Notes under the pieces: model-generated
Database searches by the model: none
Seen by the model: only the letters and a program-made list of their open reading frames with translations
What the model was told of the DNA's origin: nothing
Translations under genes and position numbers: made by a program
Part shown: positions 34,786-45,847 of the stretch, one piece after another
Layout of the letters: each line of letters begins with the position of its first letter
Numbering within the stretch: the stretch's first letter is position 1
Origin: Anastatus disparis
Lineage: Eukaryota; Arthropoda; Insecta; Hymenoptera; Eupelmidae
NCBI GenBank assembly: GCA_017163975.1
Contig: JAFFSR010000016.1
Coordinates: 811,501-875,500 of the forward strand
Direction of reading: 5' to 3'
DNA length: 64,000 nt

Positions 34786-35007
34786 ATTTTTGAAGATCGC
34801 AATCGAAAGGAGGTTTTTTGGTGGTGGGGGACAGTCAGATTGTGCTTTACTAATTTTATTTATTTTCAGGTTTCTTCCCAGTTCATTTTTAAGTTTTTAT
34901 TTCAGATTATTCTACGGGGGTGATTATAAACAAGGGCAGTCTGACTGTCCATATTTCTTTTATTATTTTATTATAGAGATTTTAAATTGAAATATTTGTC
35001 ATCTTAC

Positions 35008-35874
35008 TATCATTTTATTAGTTTTTATAAAATATTATGTAAAATTTATAAGTATAAATTATTTCAGGAGATGTAAAATGGACTGTACACTTGCGCCGAT
35101 AGATATTGACTATATTTCCATCGTATTTCAAAATTTTGAATAAAGAGATGCATTAACATATAGTATGTATCACGAAGATCATTCAGTCAAATTTTGAAAT
35201 AAATCTATCCATTAGTTATTGAGGAGTTCGGGTTCCAATATTATTTACTAATATTTTTCTATTTGGAATCAGAAATCTAAATATCTTGAAAACTAATGAT
35301 TAGAATGATTTGAAAATTTAAATAAATAATCATCATGGTACATACTACAAGTTAATACATTCCTTTTATGGAAATTCAGCAATAGGATGGAAAGGCAGTT
35401 AAATATGACAGTTAATTTTGATATCTTCTAATAGTGAAATATAATTAAACTTGGACAACAAATTCAACATAATAAAATAATCATACTTTCAATGATCATA
35501 TTTAATACAAATTTTAGAGTGATATTACAGAATATTATTTTTTCCGCATTTTCAATAAGTATTTCGCAAATAATAAGTAAATTTTTTTTTGAAATGTTTA
35601 CTTTTTTAGGGGAAATTTTACTTCTATCTAGACAGTTCATAAATATAAATTCATAATTATAGAGATAATCAGAAAAATTTATTCATATTTCATATATTTT
35701 CACATCTTTATAATTGATTATTAAAAAAAATTTAATATCAAATAAATAATTTTTTAAAATTGTATTTCATAAAATTTATGTTTGAACGATATTTAAAAAA
35801 AATATTTTTGTATCACGTAATGATAATTTTTCAAATGAGGTAATTTGATGTATTTTGAAAATCAATGTTTCTCT
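35008..35874. other. AT-rich DNA, no gene
   Basis: A weak inverted repeat pairs GATGCATTAACATATAGTATG (35148) with its complement near 35350. Nothing else is recognised. Confidence 0.5.
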
Positions 35875-36419
35875 TACACGGAAAAGAGTTTTCACCTTAA
35901 AAACTAGTGCTAAATAATAGAAGGTTAAAATTGCGTGTTTTATAATGAAAAAAACCATGACAGTATCATTTTAATCAATGCTAGTTTTACTATTTTACCT
36001 TCTAAGGTCCAGCACATTGATTTTCAAGGATTAGCACGGTTTTTTCCAGTGCCAACATCAAAATTTAAGTTCTGCGCATTAGCAGAGAAATTCTAACGAC
36101 TAGCACGGTTTTTTCCAGTGCCAACATCAAAATTTCAGTTCTGCGCATTAACAGAGAAATTCTTAATGCATGGTATCAGTTTTTTCACAAAATCAACTTA
36201 TTGCTATCATAAATAATCTTTCAAGCCCTGGTGGAAATTGAAACGTTTTTTTTACCATTTTTTGGCCAGTAGAAATGGAAACGCTTTTTTTAACATTTAT
36301 TGGCCATTTATTTGGCATTTTTATTACTAATAACCTCAAATTTTTATACACACCATTTTTAATGCTCAAATTTCTACCAGGAGTCAGTTATATTTTATTT
36401 ATTTATACATGTATGTATG

Positions 36420-36464
<45 letters not shown>

Positions 36465-37034
36465 GTCTTAGAAAACATAATGACAGAGTTTTATGTTCAA
36501 AGTTCAACAAGATTTCTTTTTCAAGAAAAGTTATTTAGTTATTTTAGTACGAAATTATACGTGAAAACTGGTCGAAACAAACTTGCAATTTTTTCTCATT
36601 TTTTTTATGTAACTTCTCATAAAAGTAACATAGAATATTTAATATTTAACATTTAATATTTTTTGTATAAAATTATCCATTTGGCACTTATTTCCTATGC
36701 AATAAATAGAAAAACTTTTGTGTAAAACTTCACAATCGTGCACACTGCTACAATCGAAAATTCGTATACACAAACATACACCAGCGCCGTTATTTAACGT
36801 GCTTGGCACCCGAAAAAACCGTGCCAAAGGTGGCACTGTAAATTCACGCGTCAGTTATCGAAAATAAATATTTATAGCACTAAAAAATACTGCACTGGTA
36901 TGAATTTTATTTATGCTATCAATAGAGCGAAAAAAATTAATGCCATTCATTACTTTAGAACACACTAGCATTGGAATTTAAACATCTAATCGAATTTAGC
37001 ATTAGTTTTACCGGTGAAAACTTTTTTCCGTGTA
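35875..37034. mobile_element. DNA transposon remnant with ACACGGAAAA inverted ends
   Basis: The left end reads TACACGGAAAAGAGTTTTCA and the right end reads inward as TACACGGAAAAAAGTTTTCA. The following AAAACTAGTGCTAAAT also matches. TA flanks both ends. The 1.16-kb interior is non-coding. It includes a 68-bp tandem pair at 36030-36165 (TAGCACGGTTTTTTCCAGTG twice) and an (AT)n run at 36426-36461. Frames at 36275-36656 are microsatellite artefacts. Confidence 0.7.
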
Positions 37035-37726
37035 TTAAAAATATTATTGCTTTAATGAAATAAATTTCAAAATACTTAATTGTTGACAATTTTTATATAA
37101 ATGACAATTCATTTAAATACAAATACGTGTACAAATGGAAATGTAATTAAGGTTAAATGTATATTATTCATAAAAAATTGTTAACAAGTAACTTTTTAAA
37201 TAATTTATTTTCATGAAAACTAATTTAAATACTTTATTCTCTGAATAAAATTTTAATTTAATAAATTTAGTTATACAATTATAAATATATAATATTTATA
37301 TAACTGTTTATCAAATAAAATATCATTTTTTTAATATATATATATTGAAAAAATAATTATTACAATAGATTGTAGTTAAATAAAAATGTTTATTTTAATA
37401 ATTATAGCGATGAAATTTACTTTGATGAAAATGTTATTTGATTGACATTTACAGTATTATTTTAACTATATTTGAAAAGTTACTTGTCATCAAAGAAGAA
37501 TATTTAATTTTTTAAATTAATAATCTATTAATATCAAGAATTTTATTTATGATATGCAAACCTTACTTGTGATAATTACACTTTGTAATATTTGTATCTC
37601 ATTAAAATTTATATAAGATGCAAAAACGATTTTTAAGTTATTGCAAATAGTTATTTTATTCAAATTTAAAATTAACCAAAAACGTGTATTTTAATCTTAT
37701 GTTTTTGTTTTTAAATTTCGTATTCC

Positions 37727-37803
<77 letters not shown>

Positions 37804-38696
37804 AAAAAATTTGTGAAGATATTTTTATTAGAAATAAACACAAAATTTTTTTTAAGCACGTTTCACGTAAAAATTAATTTCATAAATCAAATTTATGGTC
37901 ATATATTAATGTCTGGAAAATATAGTTGTTACTCAATTTCCAGTTCTCAGTTTATTTATATCAAATATCGTACTATCTTTGTTTTTCTTATGGAAGTAGA
38001 GTGAGAAATAGTCACTTGATGGAATAAATTGTACGCTTTTTTACTTTAAGCACACGCGTACATATATTTTTATATTATGTTTCATCAAATTATTTTCAAT
38101 TTTATTTTTTACTCAAAATTAACTTAAATTAATTAATTCTTATTTACTTAAAATTAGTCATTTATACATAATAATATAATAAAAGAAAATTTAACCGAGC
38201 GACGTTAAGAGAGAAAAACTTCAATATAATTAATACCTATTAATCCTTTCAAGCATAGTGGTAAGTATACTAAATGTGTGAATCTGCAAATAAATTAAAA
38301 AAATTTAAAAATAATTCAAGAATATAATTTTTTATTTAAGGATAAAATAAAAAAATAACCTCAAGGGTAAAACAATCAAGAAAAAAAATTTTCTCTTTGT
38401 AAATCTCGAAACACATCAGCTTAAATTTTTTATTTTCTTGATGATAGTGCAATTTCCAACCGAACCTAGCCGATTTGATCAATTTAATATTGAAAAAAAA
38501 ACGAAAAATTGCACATTTATATAGGGTTGGCTAAAAAAATAGGGGTGGCCACCCTTCGGGGTAAAAGTTATACCTATAGTAGTGTCTTTTTATAATAAAG
38601 AATTTAGCGTTGGTTTCATTTAAAAACTCCAAATAGTTTTTGAGATATTAGAAAAACCTGTTTTTGGGGGCAAACTTCAGGGGTGATTTTCACCCC
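37035..38696. other. AT-rich DNA, no gene
   Basis: It holds an (AT)n run at 37733-37801 and a short block at 38520-38696 with GGGGTGGCCACCC and GGGGTGATTTTCACCCC inverted words. No credible reading frame: those at 37656-38004 translate the AT run. Confidence 0.6.
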
Positions 38697-39083
38697 TTAA
38701 GAGGAGGTCGTATAGCTCTGTCCTTGTCTAATCTAAATTTTCGTTATTATAAATAAATTAAATATTGTTATACAAAAGTAAGGGTATAGCTCAATAGATT
38801 TCAGGACGAGCAAACGATCCTATTCTATGAAAAAATATAAAATTTCCATTAGTTTTCAAGTGAGGTCTGAAACGAAATAACAGCTATCAAATTTAATTGT
38901 TTTTCCGTTTCAGACCTCACTCGGAAACTAATGAAAATTTTATATTTTTTCATAGAATAGGATCGTTTGCTCGTCCTGAAATCTATTGGGTTATACCCTT
39001 ACTTTTGTATAACAATATTTAATTTATTAATAATAACGAAAATTAAGGCTAGACAAGGATAGAGCTATACGGCCTCCTCTTAA
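38697..39083. mobile_element. TTAA MITE family 2, full-length palindromic copy
   Basis: TTAA flanks 38701-39079. The ends read inward as GAGGAGGTCGTATAGCTCTG and GAGGAGGCCGTATAGCTCTA. The arms are almost perfect complements through GATTTCAGGACGAGCAAACG and CATTAGTTTTC to a ~40-base centre. It is the best-preserved family member in the window. Confidence 0.88.
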
Positions 39084-39099
39084 ATTGACAAGTTAGCAC

Positions 39100-39610
39100 G
39101 TAAGAAAAACACATGTCTAATATCTTCTTGAGTACTATATCACAAAATGATTAAAATCGGTGAGGTACACCTAGGGACCCTTCCTTATGAGTTCAAATCC
39201 TTTCGAAAGAGCACCTACAGCATCTCAAAACATTGTTTTTCCCCAAAGTTAGAGCGTTATAAAAATTGCGCTCTAAGTTTCATGTTAACTTAACGGTAGC
39301 CGCAAACTCTTTGAAGAACCTCGCGACCAGCCTGCTTCTCTCTTGCGTGCCGGTTGTCAAGATACGCACTTCTTTACTCGTCTTAAACGAGGTTTATGAT
39401 CGAGCGCTTGTCCTATTATAATACGTAAGCGCGAAAGATTCAAGCACGGTAGAATACCGTTAGAAAATAGGGAAATATTGAGCATCGGCCTCTACAATTT
39501 TGGCTTTCTTCATATTTCTGCGTCCAGAAAGCATATCCAAAATTTGAGCAAAATCGGTGACCCAAAAGTGAAATATTCTCTTTGTTCGTTTAACCGGTAG
39601 GAAGACACAC
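39100..39610. mobile_element. Diverged MITE copy carrying an LTR fragment
   Basis: The left part (39190-39260: GTTCAAATCCTTTCG, CACCTACAGCATCTC) and the right part (39470-39560: GGGAAATATTGAGC, TTGGCTTTCTTCATATTTCT) match the two halves of the palindromic MITE at 45137-45810. Between them lies the LTR fragment 39268-39464. Confidence 0.65.
39268..39464 (-). repeat. Fragment of the 1421-2752 LTR
   Basis: It matches about 2552-2750 over ~200 bases at roughly 80% by eye, including GAAACTCTNTGAAG-like sequence, GCGTGCCGGTNGTCAAGATA and AAGATTCAAGCACGGTA. It stops within a base or two of the LTR edge. Confidence 0.75.
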
Positions 39611-39879
39611 GTTAAATGCGCGTTTTATCCTCAAGCAGTTGGAGGATGTCTTACTTACCATATAAGGAAAAAAGCCAGCAGCTTTGTGCATACATACGCA
39701 GGCGCTTATATCATTACAATTTAAATGCGACTATAAATAAATGCAAAAATTTGTATTCTGATGTGTATTTGTTTGTAAATACAACGAGGTGTAATACAAT
39801 ACAGTATTATATAAATAAGAATGTGTTTCATAGATTGTGTGTGAACGCGATATTAATAGTAAAGATTGTAAATTCTTCA

Positions 39880-41405
39880 GAAATATTTTATGAAATGTTT
39901 ATGAAATATTCCTATATTCACAAAAAAAAATCTTACAAAATATTTCATGGATTGTTTATAATTAGTTATAAATCATGAAATATTTTTGAAATATTTCAGG
40001 ATTGTTTCATGGTATATTACTTCAAAGATTTTAGAGATATTTCAGAAATTTTTCATGAAAGATTTATAATTATTAATACATCTTTTGCAAAATATTCAAG
40101 AAACATTTCTAAAATCTTTCATGAAATATTTCATAAATGATTCCTAAAGTATTTTTAAAAACTTTCCTGAAACATTTTATAAAATATTTTATAAATATTT
40201 TAAAAATATTTTATGAAAGATTTATAAACAATTATAAATCTTTCGTGATATGTTACTGAAATATTAATAAAATTTTTCATAGAATATTACAGTACTGCTC
40301 AAAAGTTTGGAAACATTTTTTTTCTTTTAAAGACTCAAATTCAAATCATGATATCTCAGAAACGCTTTGATAAATTTAAAAAATTCAAACGGCATTCTAA
40401 AGATCAGACAAAATAATATCTTTTTATAATCTGTAGAATATTTTAAACTCATTTTTAACTTAATTTTTTAATGATTAAAAATTTTTGAATTTTTACGATT
40501 TTTTTAATTTTAATCAATGAACTGTTACTTTCTAAAGAATTGATGGAATTAAAAAATTCAAAATCGATTGCAAAGTAAAGAAAATTTTCTAAAAGATTGT
40601 CTTCAATCAATTTTTAATATTGATTTCGTGTGCAGAGTTACACAGCGTGCGAAAATGGAGCAAATGACAAAATAATTTTTTAGGTGCAATAAAATATTTC
40701 ATATTTTTTCATATTTCGGCATCTATTCACAATTGTATATTGTAAATTCAATGTATACACAATTTATATATAAACTACTGTTGTAAGCACACCAAAACAT
40801 GAAGAAACATGAAAAATGTTATGGCACCTAAAAATTATTTTTTTATTTGCTCCATCTTCGTACCCCTTGTATCCCTGCACACAAAATAGATATTGAAAAT
40901 TGATTAAAGACAATCTTTTAGGAAATTTTCTCTACTTTGCAATCGATTTTGAATTTTTCAATTTTATCAATTCTTTAAAAAGTTACAGTTGATTGATTAA
41001 AATTAAAAAATTCGTAAAAATTCAAAAATTTTCAATCATTAAAAAATTAAGTTAAAAAAGAGTTTAAAATATTCTACAGCTTGTAAAAAGATAGTATTTT
41101 GTCTGATCTTTAAAACGCCATTTGAATCTTTCAAATTTATCAAAGCGTTTCTGATATATCACGATTTGAATTTGAGTTTTTGAAAAAAAAATGTTTCCAA
41201 ACTTTTGAACGGTATTGTATATAAATTATTTATGAAATATTTCAATAATGTTTCATATAAGACTCATAAATAATTATAAATAATCCATGAAATATTTTAG
41301 AAAGATTTTTTGTCCTGGACATAGGAATATTTCATAAATGTTTCATGAAATATTTCGGAAAGATTTATAATCTTTGGAGAAATATTTCAGAAATATTTTA
41401 TAAAT
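39880..41405. repeat. Array of GAAATATTTC-type palindromic words
   Basis: From 39880 to 40289 and again from 41218 to 41405 the DNA is a run of TGAAATATTTCATGAAA, AAAATATTTTATAAA and AAAGATTTATAAT words. Many are self-complementary, with no fixed period. The two parts are one array split by the MITE at 40290-41217. Confidence 0.7.
40290..41217. mobile_element. Tc1/mariner-like palindromic MITE
   Basis: The element is 928 bp between TA dinucleotides. Its ends read inward as CAGTACTGCTCAAAAGTTTG and CAATACCGTTCAAAAGTTTG, like Tc1-type termini. The arms are complementary for some 400 bases, to a centre near 40740. No transposase is encoded. Confidence 0.82.
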
Positions 41406-42257
41406 ATGTGGGGCTATGTGGGGTATCAGAGCGTTCTCAACCGACTGAGAGTCAAGTATATTAGAGTTGGATTCTTTTACCTGATCGTCTTTATCCTTAT
41501 AGTCGTGCAGATTACAGATTTCTTAATAAATTCTTTGCTTGTAAACATTAACAACTTTTTATCATGATAAATTAATTTTTTAGAAATATACAGTTTTATA
41601 CATCTCTAAAACGAAATCGAGCGAGCAACAGCAAACAAAGTAATAAAGCTAGTTTACAAACTAATTTAAAGTTGATGTTTAAAAGCGAATATTTTGTGAA
41701 AATAATTCGATAAATTTTTTAGAACGCAAATTATCATAGAACTATTACTGTAAAATGATTATTCGTTAGATTGTTAATTCAAGGTGACTTATAAGTTTTA
41801 AGAGCAGGCCCAATTCGCTATCTTTGTTCAATTGAGTTCTTTGTTATTTACTCCAGTATCAATCGATGTATCAGCAAACTGAAAGTTGAGCACAAAAGAT
41901 ATTATTATGAATATTTATGCACAAAAAAAAAATTCCATCGCATGGTTATTGATAAAAGTAAGAAATGCAAAAATATTATGAACATAATTTTTTACTTCAG
42001 CGTTCCTCACTGATCACAAAAACAATGCTATAGAATTTTGTGAAATAATTCAGAAATATTTTAGGAATATTTTAAGCCATGTGAGTATTTATGCCGAATT
42101 AGTTCGGTTCTCATGCATTATTTTGTGTTCTTCTTTTTTCTTTCAAGCCATTTCACTAAAAATTTGTTTCTATAATTTTTTTTTATTTGGTATTTTTATT
42201 TAGGTAATGATCATTTTTGCATCATCATTTATATTTGTTTGTCAATTTTGAAGGTTA
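41406..42257. other. AT-rich DNA, no gene
   Basis: The phrase TGGGGTATCAGAGCG at 41416 resembles a copia-type initiator-Met primer-binding site, but no LTR adjoins it. Nothing else is recognised. Confidence 0.45.
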
Positions 42258-44880
42258 GATATATTGATTGATTGATACCTTATTTAGGATCGTGAGGTTT
42301 AACCCCGTAGGACCGATAAGACATACATAGAAATAACATTTTAATATTACATTTGTAAAATATTTAAATGTGAAATTTATAGAAAATTTTTATGACATAT
42401 TGAAGCTCTGGAGTATTATGCATAATCGAAATTACATTGAAAAGAGTACTTAAGTTTAAATGTATATAGCTAATAAGTAATTTTAATATATGACTAAAAT
42501 AAGTATCTAATAATAATGTGATTACAGTAAAATAATTCTTGTAGTACAAAATATAGTAGTAAGGTAGGACTGGTCCGAATATGACTAAATAGAGAAGGTA
42601 AAAGAAGCTTTAAAATACAGGCATCTATTTGGAACAGATAACAAACCCAGCTCTAAACGATAGGAGGTAACTCTGTCACGCCTACCAATATTGCCAAACA
42701 CAAACCTGACACAAGCATTTAAAGCTCGATGACATTTCAAGTTGAGAGTTTGAGGTAGGTCGTTCTATACAACAGAACAATAATCGAAAATAGAGAAGAT
42801 CAAGACCTCAACTAGCTCCCTTCTGACTCTTCTAGACAATGCATGTCTATGAAATTTAGGTGACTATAGAGTTCCAAAGACCCAACCAACAATGGAGCAA
42901 ATCTATTTATCCCAATTCAGCGGACTATTTATCCAGACTCCCAAATTTTTTACTAAATCAGTGTATGGAATAGGAAAGCCAGCTAGAGCCGGTCTGTGGC
43001 ACAGTCGGTAAGAGCATTGGATTCGTATTCTCGGGGGACCGTGGATCGAATCCCGCTCGCGGCTGTTTTTCAAGCAAGCACCTCTGTTACATGTGCTTTG
43101 TTCCTATGAACACACTTACGAGCTCCGTCGTTAAAGGACGAAAAAGTAACTCAGTTGCTTAAGGCAGCTGGCTTGCGTCCTAGTGGATCGGGGTTTTGAC
43201 TCCCTGGGAAAACTGGGAAAAACAATTTTCGTAGTTTTCCGTGGGGAAGAGAACCCGAAGAACACAAAACACAAAATAGAGAGTTCTTCGGAACAACACA
43301 AAAATTAATAATAAAAAGTCCCCTCGGGGCAAAAATTGATGATGGCCTATGATGAAAAATCAAAAGGCCAATTAAAGAGAAAGAAAGAAAGAAAGAAAGA
43401 AAGCCAGCTACAGTGGTCCTAGGACATGTCAGTAAATCAATTCTGGCTATGTACTGTTCACTACCAAGCAAGACAGCTTGTATCTTGAGCGGGTTTAATG
43501 CGAGATCTTTTCCACTGACCTAGTTAACGACTGCGACGACCTCTTTGTTCATAAAATTAATTTTGCGAGCCAGATTCACTGGTAAAAAGGAATGTTACAA
43601 CTAAAGATCATCAACGAATAGCACATGCCGTGCACTTGTAAGAGCTAAGAGTAAGTCATTTATAAAAATCGAGAAGAACAAAGGACTTAAAACAATACCC
43701 CGTAGTACACCAGCAGTACAAGACCCCTAGTCACCTACACAACCATTCAAGTCAGGAATGGCATAGAGTCCGCCCCGTAAATATGATGCAAACCACTGCA
43801 TGACTAGATCAGAACAGTAAGGAGCTCGAAGTTTATAAAGAAGGCGTGAGTGAGGTACCATATCAATACCTTTGGAGTAGTCGAACAAAAGCAATATGGC
43901 TACCATTCCCGTGTCAATCGCAAAGCATGTATTCTCAAGAAGTTTGAGGAGCGCAGTTTGAGTGCTGTTAGTTTTACGGAACCCTGTTTAAAGAGGAACG
44001 AGCAATGCATTAGTGCACCACTCGCTCCAAAATCTTAGAGATCTTGCTTAATTTTGCGATGGATTTTGTTTGAGATAGCAATTCTAACCTACTTTTCTTC
44101 GCCAGTGGTACAAGAAAATTATTATCTAGCTTTTTTCCACCCTCATGAAAAAAAGCTAGATGATAAGAAAAGATTTACCACGCTTGTCAAGTGATATAGG
44201 ACTGCATCACCAACTAGCCTCAACATATCAGACGAATGGTCATCGGAACCAATTAATTTAGAGGATGGTGATTGGATGGAGGATTTCACTGTAAGATTGT
44301 TAGTTTCAGAAAAATTGAAAATAGGAATATCCTCCCGCCAAATTTACGCAAGAATCTGTTAATCAGCTCATCAGATAAGACAGGTGAAAAGGATGAAATA
44401 TAGGTATATTGAGATAACGGAGTGCAGGATGAGAAATATTGGAGCAGGAAGGGCAAGACACAACAAGATAGGGCAATTTTACAAGAAACAGACCATTTAT
44501 TTAAAGAGCTGGTGGAATTTTCTAACCACTTTGGAATGAACTCATTTTTAGCAGAATCGAGCGTACTAGAAACATCGCTACGTAATTTTCTGTAATGGGT
44601 TATATTAGCGATAGAACTTGACTAAACTGCTCGCCTGCATACTTTATCGCACTCTAGCATCAAAAAGCGAATATTGGGAATCAGCCAGGGCTTTCTCCTT
44701 ACAGAAAAGTTATAAGATTTAAAAGGTGCAACACAACCACAGAGGATAATCTATTAACAACAGCAACGAGATAAGACCATAAAGAGACAAGGTTCCCTTG
44801 CATAGAAGACTCAAGTTCAAAAGAGATAAAATTACTTAAATAATTAATAATAATATTCTTAAAATTACAAAGAAATGATT
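42258..44880 (-). pseudogene. Jockey/CR1-type LINE reverse transcriptase, 5'-truncated
   Basis: Read leftward, the linker after the endonuclease appears near 44880-44100 (KPWLIPNIRFLMLECDK, then KLRSDVSSTL). The RT follows: FRKTNSTQTALLKLLEN, LLFDYSKGIDMVPHSRLLYK (motif A region), GVLRGIVLSPLFFSIFIND (motif B), LFVDDL (motif C, FADD in most relatives), then SGKDLALNPLKIQAVLLGSE. Past the inserted SINE (42986-43398) it continues FPIPYTDLVKNLGVWI, then thumb sequence ending RLELGLLSVPNRC. The 3' end carries an (ATCA)n tail at about 42258-42276, as in CR1-like LINEs. RT copies the element RNA at a nicked target. Stops include two at conserved Trp codons (43520-43522 and 43727-43729). No endonuclease is present. 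Confidence 0.82.
42986..43398 (+). mobile_element. Composite SINE with two tRNA-like modules
   Basis: The first module has GGTCTGTGGCACAGTCGGTA (A box) and GTGGATCGAATCCCG (B box), then the same body as the SINE at 12358 (ACATGTGCTTTGTTC, CACTTACGAGCTCCGTCG). A second tRNA-like module follows near 43145-43210 (CTCAGTTGCTTAAGGCAGC and GGGGTTTTGACTCCC), then a body and a (GAAA)n tail. The duplication GAAAGCCAGCTA flanks it at 42974-42985 and 43399-43410. Removing it restores the LINE frame (VAGFPIPYTD). Confidence 0.88.
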
Positions 44881-45136
44881 TTTTTGTGTTAAAAGGTGGT
44901 TTCCAAGATTTATAAAATAGATAGATAGATGGATAGATATATTTTTATTTTTGTATTGTATGTGAAAAAAAGCGTGTAATGCATAATTAAATACTAAATT
45001 AAATTAAGCCAACCTAGAATACATAAATAATATTGTATGGTAAAAGTAGAATTGCACAGTATGATATAACAGTTTTAAGAGATAATAGAAATAATAATTA
45101 CTACTTTACTACTATTATATTAGAGTGATGAACTAA
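44881..45136. other. AT-rich spacer
   Basis: A short GATA-type run (ATAGATAGATAGATGGATAG) lies near 44925. No gene. Confidence 0.6.
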
Positions 45137-45810
45137 CAAGGAGAGTGTCAGGGTATCGGGACGCCGATCCTATTCAAATTTTGGGAGATGATTTTAGATA
45201 TAGAAATATGAAAAAAGCCAAGGTACTAGGCTCTAACGCTCAATATTTCTCTAGTTACAAGCAAATAAAAAAAATCACAATAAAAGTTACTAGATTTTCA
45301 AACGCTTATAACTCATTAGCATTGATAGCTAGAAGCCTGAACCTTTTTTAAAATGAAAGTTGAGCTCAAATCCTTTTGAATTATCACCTATAGCATCCCG
45401 AAATATTATTTTTTTTTAAGTTATAGAGGAATAAAAATTGAAACAAATTTCAGCATTTATTATTAATTAATTAAAATTAATGCTTTAAAGACGAATTTCA
45501 GGTCCAATTTTTATCCATTTATAACTTTGAAAAAAAATAATATTGCGGGATGCTATAAGTGATAATTCAAAAGGATTTGAGCTCAACATTCATTTAAAAA
45601 AAGGTTCAGGCTTCTAGCTATCAATGCTAATAAATCATAAGCGTTAGAAAATCTAGTAATTTTTATAATGATTTTCTTTATTTGCCTGTAACTAGAGAAA
45701 TATTGAGCGTTAGAGTCTAGTACCTTGGCTTTTTTTATATTTCTACATCCAAAATCGTCTCCCGAAATTTAAGCAGGATCGGCGTCCCAACACCCTGACA
45801 CTCTCCTTGT
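45137..45810. mobile_element. Palindromic MITE (CAAGGAGAGTGTCAGGG ends)
   Basis: The ends read inward as CAAGGAGAGTGTCAGGG and continue to match through CGGGACGCCGATCCT. The arms remain complementary for over 250 bases (TATTTCTCTAGTTACA, GCTCAAATCCTTTTGAATTA) to an AT-rich centre. The 68-codon frame at 45145-45351 lies in the arm and is not a gene. Confidence 0.85.
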
Positions 45811-45847
45811 AGGACTTTTTTTTTCTTACCTGAATATCTTTTAATTA

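Larger units (their letters stand above)
32598..35007 (+). mobile_element. Penelope-like element with inverted terminal repeats
   Basis: A Penelope-type RT with a C-terminal GIY-YIG nuclease lies between two ~420-bp repeats in opposite orientation (32598-33052 and 34571-35007). The repeats share GTGGTGGAGGTATATTAAC, AGGGGATATTCAAATAA, AAAGGAGGTTTTTTGGTGG and GGGCAGTCTGACTGTCC. Penelope-like elements are known to carry such terminal repeats (pLTRs) in direct or inverted order. Both repeats are about 90-95% alike by eye. The coding part has stops and one frameshift. Confidence 0.88.

Noticed and set aside
34732..34923. Frame starting MRGVQSLRMSSIVLETLDIF, also at 32694-32885 on the minus strand
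   Set aside because: It is duplicated because it lies in the inverted Penelope repeats and covers the hammerhead-like motif; conservation is explained by the repeat.
41408..41430. Copia-type primer-binding site (GGTATCAGAGC)
   Set aside because: No LTR end adjoins it and no copia coding sequence is near; a chance match is likely.
43850..44038. Plus-strand 62-codon frame
   Set aside because: It is the antisense shadow of the LINE reverse transcriptase on the minus strand.
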